Origin: Allopusillimonas sp008369125
GTDB taxonomy: Bacteria; Pseudomonadota; Gammaproteobacteria; Burkholderiales; Burkholderiaceae_B
Assembly (NCBI RefSeq): GCF_008369125.1
Contig: NZ_VOAY01000005.1
Span: 434,001-498,000 of the forward strand
Length of the DNA: 64,000 bases
Reading direction: 5' to 3'
In this document: piece by piece, positions 17,615 to 25,460 of the stretch
Position numbering within the stretch: position 1 is the stretch's first letter
How the letters are laid out: the number at the start of each line of letters is the position of its first letter
Program-made: the position numbers and the translations under genes
Notes under the pieces: model-generated
The model's input: only the letters and a program-made list of their open reading frames with translations
What the model was told of the DNA's origin: nothing
The model's database searches: none

Positions 17615-18288
17615 GCCCTGCAAGCCTCGACAAACCACTTACCCTTGCGCTGTCCAAAGGGCGTATTTTCGACGAAACCATGCCCTTGCTGGCTGCTGCC
17701 GGAATCCAGGTTACCGAAAACCCCGAAACATCACGCAAGCTCATTATCCCCACCAGCAGTGACAACCTGCAGCTTATTATTGTGCGGGCCTCTGACGTGC
17801 CCACCTATGTTCAGTACGGTGCCGCCGACTTCGGTATCGCCGGCAAAGACGTACTGCACGAGCATGTGGCCGAGCACCCTGGTGGTCTGTATCAGCCTGT
17901 TGACCTCAATATTGCACGATGCCGCCTGTGCGTCGCGGTACGCCGCGGCTTTGACTACGAAGCGGCTGTCCACAAGGGCGCACGGCTACGCGTGGCCACC
18001 AAGTATGTACAGGCCGCACGCGAGCATTTTGCAGCCAAAGGCGTCTATGTCGACCTGATCAAGCTTTATGGCTCGATGGAACTTGCGCCATTGGTAGGCC
18101 TGGCAGATGCCATTGTTGATCTGGTATCGACAGGCGGCACGCTCAAGGCCAATAATCTGGTTGCCGTGGAAGAAGTTGCGCAAATCTCATCGCGGCTTAT
18201 CGTCAACCAGGCTTCGCTAAAAACACGCTCTGCCGAGTTACAACCCCTTATGGATGCATTTTCACGTGCTTCGGCCAGCCTCGCCTGA
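17611..18288 (+). CDS. hisG: ATP phosphoribosyltransferase, short form
   Basis: HisG catalyses the first step of histidine synthesis: ATP plus PRPP to phosphoribosyl-ATP. At 225 residues it is the short form, which lacks the C-terminal regulatory domain and normally needs HisZ. No hisZ is in this window. Motifs include LALSKGRIFDETMPLLAAAGI, GIAGKDVLHE and the PRPP-binding region DLVSTGGTLKANNL. ATGA overlap with murA couples its translation to cell-wall synthesis. A 101-bp gap separates it from hisD. Confidence 0.96.
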   Translation: MSPASLDKPLTLALSKGRIFDETMPLLAAAGIQVTENPETSRKLIIPTSSDNLQLIIVRASDVPTYVQYGAADFGIAGKDVLHEHVAEHPGGLYQPVDLNIARCRLCVAVRRGFDYEAAVHKGARLRVATKYVQAAREHFAAKGVYVDLIKLYGSMELAPLVGLADAIVDLVSTGGTLKANNLVAVEEVAQISSRLIVNQASLKTRSAELQPLMDAFSRASASLA

Positions 18289-18389
18289 ACAAACTGCCCC
18301 GGGCAACCCATCTGTGATGGCCACTGCCACCGTGTCGACACACTTAGGTATACACTCAGGCTTATAGATAAAATTTACCGGTTCGCAAC

Positions 18390-19706
18390 ATGTCATTGAT
18401 TAAACGCCTCAATTCGCAGTCAGGCGACTTCGACGCCTGTCTACGCACGTTGTTGGCCTTCGACGCATCGCAAGATGAATCGATCGAGCAGGCAACAGCC
18501 GCCATACTCAAAGACGTCGCTCAACGAGGCGACGATGCCGTGCTGGAGTACACCGCACGCTTTGACCGCGTTAGCGCCGACTCTGTCGCCGCGCTAGAGA
18601 TCCCGCGCCATGAGTGGCAGGCCGCACTGGCGGCCTTGCCCGCCGCACAGCGCAGCGCCCTTGAGAGCGCCGCACAGCGTGTGCGCAGCTACCATGAACG
18701 CCAGCGCGCAGAAACCTGGACATACACCGACGAAGACGGCACCCTGCTGGGGCAAAAAATTACGCCACTAGACCGCGTGGGCCTGTATGTGCCGGGCGGC
18801 AAAGCCGCTTACCCCTCTTCAGTGCTCATGAACGCCATACCGGCCAAAGTCGCGGGCGTGCAAGAGGTAATTATGGTCACGCCTACCCCCGATGGGGTTC
18901 ATAACCCCATTGTGCTGGCCGCAGCGGCCCTGGGTGGCGTCGATCGCGTGTGGGGCATTGGTGGCGCCCAGGCCGTGGCGGCACTGGCCTATGGCACGTC
19001 AACCATTAAGCCCGTTGACAAAATCGTAGGGCCGGGCAACGCCTATGTGGCCGCAGCCAAGCGCCGGGTATTTGGCGTTGTGGGCATTGACATGATCGCC
19101 GGGCCCAGCGAGATCCTCATCATTGCCGATGGCACCACGCCGCCCGACTGGGTTGCCATGGACCTGTTCTCGCAGGCCGAGCATGACGAACTGGCGCAGG
19201 CTATTTTGCTGTGCCCCGACGCCGCCTACCTGGATCAGGTCGAGGCTGCCATGGAGCGCCTGCTACCCACCATGCCGCGCGCCAAAATCATACGCACCAG
19301 CCTGGGTGACCGGGGTGCCTTGATCCATACGCAGAGTATGGAAGAAGCCTGCGAAATCGCCAATCACATTGCGCCCGAGCATCTGGAGATTTCAACCGAA
19401 AACCCCATGCAATGGGTAGATCTCATACGCCATGCCGGCGCCATTTTTCTGGGACGCTACAGTTCCGAATCACTGGGCGACTACTGCGCCGGCCCCAACC
19501 ACGTGCTGCCCACATCGCGCACAGCCCGTTTTTCTTCGCCACTGGGCGTTTATGATTTTCAGAAACGATCCAGTCTCATCCAGGTATCGCAACACGGCGC
19601 ACAGCTACTGGGCCCGATTGCATCCACGCTTGCCCATGGCGAAGGGCTTTACGCCCACGCTGCCAGCGCCGAATACCGCCTGACAACCTCTGATTCCGAA
19701 CACTGA
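18390..19706 (+). CDS. hisD: histidinol dehydrogenase
   Basis: HisD performs the last two oxidations of histidine synthesis, L-histidinol to L-histidine, using NAD+ and a Zn2+ site. The 438-residue protein shows the family stretches LGQKITPLDRVGLYVPGGKA, IDMIAGPSEILIIAD and AEHDELAQAILL with zinc and catalytic residues (the AEHD and IAPEHLE regions), and SLGDYCAGPNHVLPT. The ATG at 18390 follows a 101-bp gap that has no obvious Shine-Dalgarno. hisB begins 2 bp after its stop codon. Confidence 0.97.
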   Translation: MSLIKRLNSQSGDFDACLRTLLAFDASQDESIEQATAAILKDVAQRGDDAVLEYTARFDRVSADSVAALEIPRHEWQAALAALPAAQRSALESAAQRVRSYHERQRAETWTYTDEDGTLLGQKITPLDRVGLYVPGGKAAYPSSVLMNAIPAKVAGVQEVIMVTPTPDGVHNPIVLAAAALGGVDRVWGIGGAQAVAALAYGTSTIKPVDKIVGPGNAYVAAAKRRVFGVVGIDMIAGPSEILIIADGTTPPDWVAMDLFSQAEHDELAQAILLCPDAAYLDQVEAAMERLLPTMPRAKIIRTSLGDRGALIHTQSMEEACEIANHIAPEHLEISTENPMQWVDLIRHAGAIFLGRYSSESLGDYCAGPNHVLPTSRTARFSSPLGVYDFQKRSSLIQVSQHGAQLLGPIASTLAHGEGLYAHAASAEYRLTTSDSEH

Positions 19707-19708
19707 AC

Positions 19709-20296
19709 ATGCGTACAGCTGACATTACCCGCAACACCAACGAGACGCGCGTACGCGCGGCCATCAATTTAGATGGCACTGGCCGCCAAACCATTAACAC
19801 GGGTGTGCCCTTTCTCGACCACATGCTTGACCAGATCGCCCGGCATGGCCTGATCGACCTCGACATTCATTGTGATGGCGACACCCATATTGACGACCAC
19901 CATACTGTTGAAGACGTCGGTATTACGCTGGGCCAGGCCTTTGCCGCCGCCGTCGGCGACAAAGCCGGCATGCGTCGCTATGGCCATTCGTATGTTCCGC
20001 TAGACGAAGCACTATCGCGCGTTGTCATCGATTTCTCGGGCCGGCCCGGGCTGTTTTACTTTGTACCCTACACCCGTTCACACATCGGCCGTTTTGATGT
20101 CGACCTGGCACGTGAGTTTTTTCAAGGCTTTTCCAACCACGCCCTGGTCACCATGCACATCGACAACCTTCGCGGTGAGAACGCACACCATCAATGCGAA
20201 ACTGTCTTCAAGGCCTTTGGTCGTGCCCTGCGCATGGCGACAGAGCTTGATCCTCGCAGTGTGGGTGTTATTCCATCGACCAAAGGTGTGCTTTAA
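19709..20296 (+). CDS. hisB: imidazoleglycerol-phosphate dehydratase
   Basis: HisB dehydrates imidazoleglycerol phosphate to imidazoleacetol phosphate. This is the monofunctional 195-residue form, without the histidinol-phosphatase domain of the enterobacterial fusion. The manganese-binding His/Glu motifs are present: FLDHMLDQIARHG and DIHIDDHHTVEDVG-like HIDDHHTVEDVG, with the mirror set GENAHHQCETVFKAFGRAL. It directly follows hisD, where hisC would be expected in related operons. Confidence 0.97.
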   Translation: MRTADITRNTNETRVRAAINLDGTGRQTINTGVPFLDHMLDQIARHGLIDLDIHCDGDTHIDDHHTVEDVGITLGQAFAAAVGDKAGMRRYGHSYVPLDEALSRVVIDFSGRPGLFYFVPYTRSHIGRFDVDLAREFFQGFSNHALVTMHIDNLRGENAHHQCETVFKAFGRALRMATELDPRSVGVIPSTKGVL

Positions 20297-20354
20297 AGCA
20301 TTTGCACTAAAAAGCCCACAGCCATTCCTTTTAACCTCCTGACGGCTGACTACC

Positions 20355-21077
20355 GTGAATACAATCGCCATTGTTGATTACGGCATGGGCAACTTCCATT
20401 CGGTGGCGCGCGCCTTGAGGGCAGCTGCGCCGCATGCTGATGTACGCATCTGCCGTGACGCCGCCGCCATCGATCAAGCCAGCCGGGTGGTGTTTCCCGG
20501 CCAGGGTGCCATGCCTGACTGCATGCGCACCCTTGATGCCTCGGGCCTGCGTGAGGCTGTGCTGCGGGCAGCCCGCAGCAAGCCATTGCTGGGCGTATGC
20601 GTGGGCGAGCAAATGCTGTTTGAACACAGCGAAGAGGGCAATGTGCCCTGCCTGGGGCTGCTTCCCGGAACGGTAAAGCGCTTTACGGGCCCGCAGTATG
20701 CCACCCTCAGCAGCGAACCGGCTGGTGCAACAGCAAACGCCCAGGCCGCCGCTCAAAACCACGCAACAGACAGCCCAGCCCCTTATTCGCATGCGCAAGA
20801 GTTGCTCAAAGTGCCCCATATGGGCTGGAACCGCGTAAAGCAGACGCGGCAGCACCCGCTATGGACGGGCATTCCCGACCTGACGCATTTTTATTTTGTG
20901 CACAGCTACTATGCAGAACCGACAGATTCTTCGCTTGCCGTTGGGGTAAGCCACTACGGTCTGGACTTTACCTGCGCTGTCGCAAAGGCTAACATTTTCG
21001 CGGTACAGTTCCATCCCGAGAAAAGTGCGGGCACCGGCCTGCAGCTGTACCGGAATTTCGTAGACTGGAATCCATAA
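20355..21077 (+). CDS. hisH: imidazole glycerol phosphate synthase, glutaminase subunit
   Basis: HisH hydrolyses glutamine and channels ammonia to HisF. The class I amidotransferase triad is visible: nucleophile Cys82 in LLGVCVGEQMLFE, and the C-terminal His-X-Glu in AVQFHPEKSAG. At 240 residues it is longer than the usual 200-215. The excess is an Ala/Gln/Ser-rich low-complexity stretch at about residues 112-148, just before the conserved VPHMGWN. The start codon is GTG at 20355; no earlier ATG fits. It lies 58 bp after hisB and 4 bp before hisA. Confidence 0.96.
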   Translation: MNTIAIVDYGMGNFHSVARALRAAAPHADVRICRDAAAIDQASRVVFPGQGAMPDCMRTLDASGLREAVLRAARSKPLLGVCVGEQMLFEHSEEGNVPCLGLLPGTVKRFTGPQYATLSSEPAGATANAQAAAQNHATDSPAPYSHAQELLKVPHMGWNRVKQTRQHPLWTGIPDLTHFYFVHSYYAEPTDSSLAVGVSHYGLDFTCAVAKANIFAVQFHPEKSAGTGLQLYRNFVDWNP

Positions 21078-21081
21078 CATC

Positions 21082-21822
21082 ATGCTACTCATACCCGCCA
21101 TCGACCTTCAAGACGGGCACTGCGTGCGCCTGCGCCAGGGTGACCTGAACAACGCCACCGTATTCTCTGAAGACCCTGCCGCCATGGCCTTGCAATGGCT
21201 CGATCAGGGTGCCCGTCGTCTGCATCTGGTCGATTTAAACGGCGCCGTCGCCGGCAAACCCAAAAATGGCGCTGCCATCAAGGCTATTGTCAAAGCGGTT
21301 GCTGATGACATCCCGGTACAGATTGGCGGCGGAATTCGCGATCTGACCACTATCGAGCACTATCTTGATGCCGGCCTGTCTTACGTCATTATCGGCACCG
21401 CTGCCATCAAAGACCCGGGGTTTCTGCGCGATGCATGCAGCGCCTTTCCGGGCAACATCATCGTGGGTCTTGATGCACGCGACGGCAAAATCGCCACCGA
21501 CGGCTGGAGCAAACTCACCCGCCACGACGTGTTCGATATTGCGCGCAAGTTCGAAGACTACGGCTGCGAAGCCATCGTGTACACCGACATCGGCCGAGAT
21601 GGCATGCTGTCGGGGGTAAACATCGAGGCCACGGTAAACCTGGCCCGCCATGTCAGCATCCCCATTATCGCCTCGGGCGGCGTCACCGACCTTGAAGACA
21701 TCAAGGCGTTGTGCGCCGTCGAAGACGAAGGCATAGAAGGCGCCATATTGGGGCGTAGTCTGTACGAAGGCACGCTTGATTTCACCCAGGCGCAAGACCT
21801 GGCTGACGAGATGGGATCCTGA
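21082..21822 (+). CDS. hisA: ProFAR isomerase
   Basis: HisA isomerises ProFAR to PRFAR by an Amadori rearrangement. The 246-residue (beta/alpha)8 barrel has the two catalytic aspartates in the expected places: LLIPAIDLQDGHCVRL at the N-terminus and YTDIGRDGMLSG in the second half. The phosphate-binding motifs are QIGGGIRD and ASGGVTDLEDI. The stop codon overlaps the start of hisF by one base, so the two are translated together. Confidence 0.97.
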   Translation: MLLIPAIDLQDGHCVRLRQGDLNNATVFSEDPAAMALQWLDQGARRLHLVDLNGAVAGKPKNGAAIKAIVKAVADDIPVQIGGGIRDLTTIEHYLDAGLSYVIIGTAAIKDPGFLRDACSAFPGNIIVGLDARDGKIATDGWSKLTRHDVFDIARKFEDYGCEAIVYTDIGRDGMLSGVNIEATVNLARHVSIPIIASGGVTDLEDIKALCAVEDEGIEGAILGRSLYEGTLDFTQAQDLADEMGS

Positions 21823-22631
21823 TGACTTCAAGCTCTGTTGCTAACGAAGACATGGCGCTGACGCGCCGCATCATACCGTGCCTTGACGTCACCGCCGGGC
21901 GGGTAGTCAAAGGCATTAATTTCGTCAACCTGGTCGATGCCGGCGATCCTGTCGAAATAGCCCGGCGCTATAACGAGCAAGGTGCCGATGAGCTCACCTT
22001 TCTCGACATTACCGCCACCAGCGACGAGCGCGACCTGATTCTGCCCATTATTGAGGCCGTGGCCAGCGAAATATTCATCCCCCTTACCGTTGGGGGTGGG
22101 GTGCGCAAGGTTGCCGATATACAGCGTCTGCTCAATGCCGGCGCCGATAAGGTGTCAATCAACAGCGCCGCAGTTGCCACCCCTGAACTCGTGCGGGACG
22201 CCGCCAATTACCATGGGTCTCAATGCATAGTCGTTGCCATTGATGCGCGGCGCGTCAGCGCGCCCGGCGAGCCTCCCCGCTGGGAGGTCTTCACCCACGG
22301 TGGCCGCAAGGGCACGGGGCTGGACGCCATCGAGTGGGCCCGCAAAATGGCCAGCTATGGCGCTGGCGAACTACTGGTCACCAGCATGGATCGTGACGGT
22401 ACCAAATCGGGCTTTGATCTTGATCTGACCCGTGCCATTTCTGACGCAACACCTGTGCCAGTTATTGCATCGGGCGGCGTCGGAACCTTGCAGCACCTGG
22501 CTGACGGCGTAACCAAAGGTCGTGCCAGCGCGGTGCTTGCGGCCAGTATTTTCCACTACGGGGAATATACTGTCAGAGAGGCCAAAGAATTTATGGCAGC
22601 CCAAGGAATCAAGGTACGACTACTCGCATGA
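21822..22631 (+). CDS. hisF: imidazole glycerol phosphate synthase, cyclase subunit
   Basis: HisF is the synthase subunit that uses ammonia from HisH to convert PRFAR to imidazoleglycerol phosphate and AICAR. The barrel motifs are IIPCLDVTAGRVVKGINF (first catalytic Asp), LTVGGGVRKVADI, TSMDRDGTKSGFD (second catalytic Asp) and ASGGVGTLQHL. It is 269 residues from the ATG at 21822, with an alternative in-frame ATG ten codons later (MALTRRIIPCLDV) that would also give a complete barrel. It overlaps hisI by 4 bp. Confidence 0.97.
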   Translation: MTSSSVANEDMALTRRIIPCLDVTAGRVVKGINFVNLVDAGDPVEIARRYNEQGADELTFLDITATSDERDLILPIIEAVASEIFIPLTVGGGVRKVADIQRLLNAGADKVSINSAAVATPELVRDAANYHGSQCIVVAIDARRVSAPGEPPRWEVFTHGGRKGTGLDAIEWARKMASYGAGELLVTSMDRDGTKSGFDLDLTRAISDATPVPVIASGGVGTLQHLADGVTKGRASAVLAASIFHYGEYTVREAKEFMAAQGIKVRLLA

Positions 22632-23032
22632 AGACATCACCCAGCTGGCTGGAAGCCGTTCTGTTTGACGAAAAGGGGCTAATTCCAGCCATTGCCCAAG
22701 ATGCCCATACAGGCACCATTTTGATGGTGGCCTGGATGAACGCCGACGCCCTGCAAGAAACCGTCGCCACCGGGCGCGCGGTCTACTGGTCACGCTCACG
22801 CAACCGGCTGTGGCGCAAGGGCGAAGAGTCAGGCCATGTACAGCAGGTACATGAAACCCGTCTCGATTGCGACGGCGATGTTATTCTGCTCAAGGTTACA
22901 CAACAAGGCGGCATCGCATGCCATACTGGGCGTGAAAGCTGCTTTTTCCGCCGACTTGACGATACCTCTGGTGAGACGGCATGGTCTGCGGTAGACCCGG
23001 TACTAAAAGACCCTGATCTCATATACAAATGA
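22628..23032 (+). CDS. hisI: phosphoribosyl-AMP cyclohydrolase
   Basis: This monofunctional HisI opens the adenine ring of phosphoribosyl-AMP (third pathway step). The 134-residue protein has the zinc- and magnesium-binding sequence: MVAWMNADALQETV, YWSRSRNRLWRKGEESGH, then RLDCDGDVILLKV and GIACHTGRESCFFR, with the conserved Cys and Asp residues. hisE is a separate gene here, overlapping by ATGA, in contrast to the fused hisIE of enterobacteria. Confidence 0.96.
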   Translation: MKTSPSWLEAVLFDEKGLIPAIAQDAHTGTILMVAWMNADALQETVATGRAVYWSRSRNRLWRKGEESGHVQQVHETRLDCDGDVILLKVTQQGGIACHTGRESCFFRRLDDTSGETAWSAVDPVLKDPDLIYK

Positions 23033-23373
23033 ACGTAAGCGATACCTCCACCATACTGGCACGACTGGCCGACACGCTTGAATCGCGGCTCCCCGCAAAC
23101 GGAGGCGATCCGTCGTCGTCGTATACGGCCAAGCTGCTGGCGCGCGGCCCAGACGCCTTTTTAAAGAAAATCGGCGAAGAAGCCACTGAGCTGGTCATGG
23201 CGGCCAAAGACAATACGCCGGACCGCATCATCAGCGAAACCGCCGATTTATGGTTTCACAGCCTGGTCGTACTTACGCATTACGGCCTGCGCCCCGAGCA
23301 AGTGCTCGAAGAGCTGGCACGGCGTGAGGGCGTATCTGGCCTGGCTGAAAAAGCCAGCCGTGAACCCCACTGA
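23029..23373 (+). CDS. hisE: phosphoribosyl-ATP pyrophosphatase
   Basis: HisE hydrolyses phosphoribosyl-ATP to phosphoribosyl-AMP (second pathway step). The 114-residue all-alpha MazG-like protein carries SSYTAKLLARGPDAFLKKIGEEATELVMAAKD and ISETADLWFHSLVVL (quoted in part: KIGEEATELVMAAKD), whose Glu/Asp residues bind Mg2+. Its start overlaps the hisI stop by ATGA. It is the last his gene; hinT follows after 16 bp. Confidence 0.95.
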   Translation: MNVSDTSTILARLADTLESRLPANGGDPSSSYTAKLLARGPDAFLKKIGEEATELVMAAKDNTPDRIISETADLWFHSLVVLTHYGLRPEQVLEELARREGVSGLAEKASREPH

Positions 23374-23389
23374 TACACATGAGTCAACT

Positions 23390-23758
23390 ATGAGCGACAA
23401 TTGCCTTTTCTGTAAGATCGCCCGTGGCGAGATCCCGGCCAAAAAAGTTTACGAAGACGACGAATTCATCGCCTTCCACGATATAAACCCGGCGGCACCT
23501 CTGCATCTGCTGGTCGTGCCCAAGCACCACATTACTTCGCTGCTCGACGTTCAGCCTGAAGATGAGCAATGGTTGGGTAGAATGATGACCCTGGCGCCGA
23601 AGCTGGCCCAGGAAAACGGCTGTACCCCTGGTTATGAGGGCGGCTTTCGCACAGTCGTCAATACTGGAAAAGAAGGTGGGCAAGAGATCGCCCATCTACA
23701 CTTACATATACTCGGGGGCCCCCGCCCCTGGAACAAACGCGCGGCACCCGCCGCTTAA
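23390..23758 (+). CDS. hinT: HIT-family purine nucleoside phosphoramidase (HinT-like)
   Basis: This 122-residue protein is a histidine-triad hydrolase that acts on AMP phosphoramidates. The motif is HLHLHILGG near the C-terminus, and the N-terminus CLFCKIARGEIPAKKVYEDD is typical of HinT. The frame reaches back to 23324, but the ATG at 23390 matches the normal family start. It sits between hisE and tatA, an arrangement common in this group. Confidence 0.93.
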   Translation: MSDNCLFCKIARGEIPAKKVYEDDEFIAFHDINPAAPLHLLVVPKHHITSLLDVQPEDEQWLGRMMTLAPKLAQENGCTPGYEGGFRTVVNTGKEGGQEIAHLHLHILGGPRPWNKRAAPAA

Positions 23759-23773
23759 TCGGAGAAACCTGTC

Positions 23774-24007
23774 ATGGGTAGTTTCAGCATTTGGCACTGG
23801 CTTATCGTTCTGGTGATCGTGGCCCTTGTGTTCGGTACCAAAAAGTTGCGTAATATGGGTGAAGACCTTGGCGGCGCCGTCAAAGGCTTCAAGAAGGGCA
23901 TGCACGATGCCGAGCAAGAAGGCAAAGCACCCGAATCAGTCACTCAGCAGCGTACACAAAACGATGACACCATCGACGTACAGGCCAAAGAGAAAAAAGA
24001 CGTCTAA
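23774..24007 (+). CDS. tatA: Tat translocase subunit TatA
   Basis: TatA forms the multimeric pore component of the twin-arginine translocase for folded proteins. The 77-residue protein has a short N-terminal transmembrane helix (SIWHWLIVLVIVALVFGTKKL), an amphipathic helix (LGGAVKGFKKGM) and an acidic tail. CGGAGAAA precedes the ATG. It is the first of tatABC. Likely clients in the same window include the Rieske protein and the GMC dehydrogenase small subunit, which both carry twin arginines. Confidence 0.95.
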   Translation: MGSFSIWHWLIVLVIVALVFGTKKLRNMGEDLGGAVKGFKKGMHDAEQEGKAPESVTQQRTQNDDTIDVQAKEKKDV

Positions 24008-24113
24008 GTTTATAGTGCAACACCCGATGCGCGACGCCCCGGCTGGTCTACTTAGCCAGGCACGCGCAAACGGGCTTTTCCATACATATTAAGCCTGAGC
24101 GTATCGCCACCTA

Positions 24114-24680
24114 ATGTTTGACATCAGCTTTAGCGAACTTATGCTGATCGGCCTCATTGCGCTGATCGTCATTGGCCCCGAACGCCTCCCCAAGGTGGCG
24201 CGCACGGTCGGGCATCTGCTGGGCCGCGCGCAGCGGTACGTCGGCGATGTCAAATCTGATATCCAGCGCGAGATGGATCTCGACGAACTTGATAACCTCA
24301 AAGGTCAAATGGAAGAAGCCGCCAAATCGGTCAAATCGTCCATGGAAAACGCGCGCGACAGCCTGAAAGAACCTCTGAAGGAAGCCGAACAGGCACTGGG
24401 CGAGGCCTCGGCCTCACTTGAATCTGTCGTCGACCATGTAAAGGCACGTACCGAAGACAACGCCGCCCGCCAAGCGGCAGCGATTGACGCCCCTTCAGAC
24501 GCAACGGCCACCCCAGCCATCGCATCAACCTCTACAGACAGCCTACCTCAGCGCCCGGTTCAAAGCCCCTCAACAGCAGGACCAGCAGCGCAAGATGCGC
24601 CGCAACCCGACAACGACACATTGCCGCTACCGGGCATCAATAACCCGGTCAGCCCAACGAAATCAGAGACCTCAACGTGA
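24114..24680 (+). CDS. tatB: Tat translocase subunit TatB
   Basis: TatB works with TatC as receptor for twin-arginine signal peptides. The 188-residue protein begins MFDISFSELMLIGLIALIVIGPERLPKVAR, the typical membrane helix with Glu and the GPERLP hinge (quoted in part: LIALIVIGPERLPKVAR). A long amphipathic helix follows, then a Pro/Gln/Ala-rich tail. A 106-bp gap separates it from tatA. Its stop overlaps the GTG start of tatC. Confidence 0.94.
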   Translation: MFDISFSELMLIGLIALIVIGPERLPKVARTVGHLLGRAQRYVGDVKSDIQREMDLDELDNLKGQMEEAAKSVKSSMENARDSLKEPLKEAEQALGEASASLESVVDHVKARTEDNAARQAAAIDAPSDATATPAIASTSTDSLPQRPVQSPSTAGPAAQDAPQPDNDTLPLPGINNPVSPTKSETST

Positions 24681-25450
24681 CGCAGCCGGAAGAAAAGCAA
24701 GACACCTTTATGTCGCACCTGATCGAGCTTCGCACGCGACTCATGAAGGCAGTCGCAGCGATACTGGTCGTTTTTGTGGTGCTGTTTATTTACCCTGGCC
24801 CATCCGCCATCTACGATTTGCTGGCTCAGCCCATGCTGGCCTCGCTGCCCGCCGGTACGCGCATGATTGCCACCGGCGTCATTACGCCCTTTATGGTGCC
24901 TGTAAAGGTCACATTGCTTGCTTCGTTCGTGGTGGCACTGCCTGTGGTGCTGTATCAGGCCTGGTCGTTTGTCGCCCCGGGCCTGTACAAGCATGAGCAG
25001 CGCCTGGCTTTGCCGCTTATCGCCTCAAGCACACTGCTGTTTTTGCTGGGTATGGCATTTTGTTATTTTGTGGTGTTTCGCACAGTCTTTCAGTTTATTG
25101 CCAACTTTGCGCCTCATTCGATTACGCCAGCGCCTGACATCGAAGCCTATGTAGGCTTTGTCATGACCATGTTCCTGGCATTCGGCATTACCTTTGAAGT
25201 GCCAATCGCCGTAATTCTGCTGGTCAAGACAGGCATGGTGTCCGTTGCAAAGCTGCGGCACGCGCGCGGCTACGTTATTGTCGGCGCCTTCATTATTGCC
25301 GCCGTCATCACCCCTCCTGACGTGGTCAGCCAGTTTATGCTGGCCCTGCCTTTGTGCCTGCTCTACGAAATTGGTATTCTGGTCGCCGCGTTTCTTGAAA
25401 AAGCCCCCAAGGCCTCTGCCAGCACTGAAGTAGACTCTTCCTCGGACTAA
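24677..25450 (+). CDS. tatC: Tat translocase subunit TatC
   Basis: TatC is the six-helix membrane receptor of the Tat pathway. The 257-residue protein opens with the conserved FMSHLIELRTRLMKAV and shows the periplasmic loop VLYQAWSFVAPGLYKHEQR and the late motif ITPPDVVSQFMLALPL. The start is GTG at 24677, overlapping the tatB stop (GTGA). The gene converges on the DegS-like protease gene with only 10 bp between the stop codons. Confidence 0.96.
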   Translation: MTQPEEKQDTFMSHLIELRTRLMKAVAAILVVFVVLFIYPGPSAIYDLLAQPMLASLPAGTRMIATGVITPFMVPVKVTLLASFVVALPVVLYQAWSFVAPGLYKHEQRLALPLIASSTLLFLLGMAFCYFVVFRTVFQFIANFAPHSITPAPDIEAYVGFVMTMFLAFGITFEVPIAVILLVKTGMVSVAKLRHARGYVIVGAFIIAAVITPPDVVSQFMLALPLCLLYEIGILVAAFLEKAPKASASTEVDSSSD

Positions 25451-25460
25451 ACCAGCAACC

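Noticed and set aside
17580..18390. Search for a histidine leader peptide or attenuator ahead of the his genes
   Set aside because: hisG overlaps murA directly and the hisG-hisD gap has no run of His codons or terminator/antiterminator pair.
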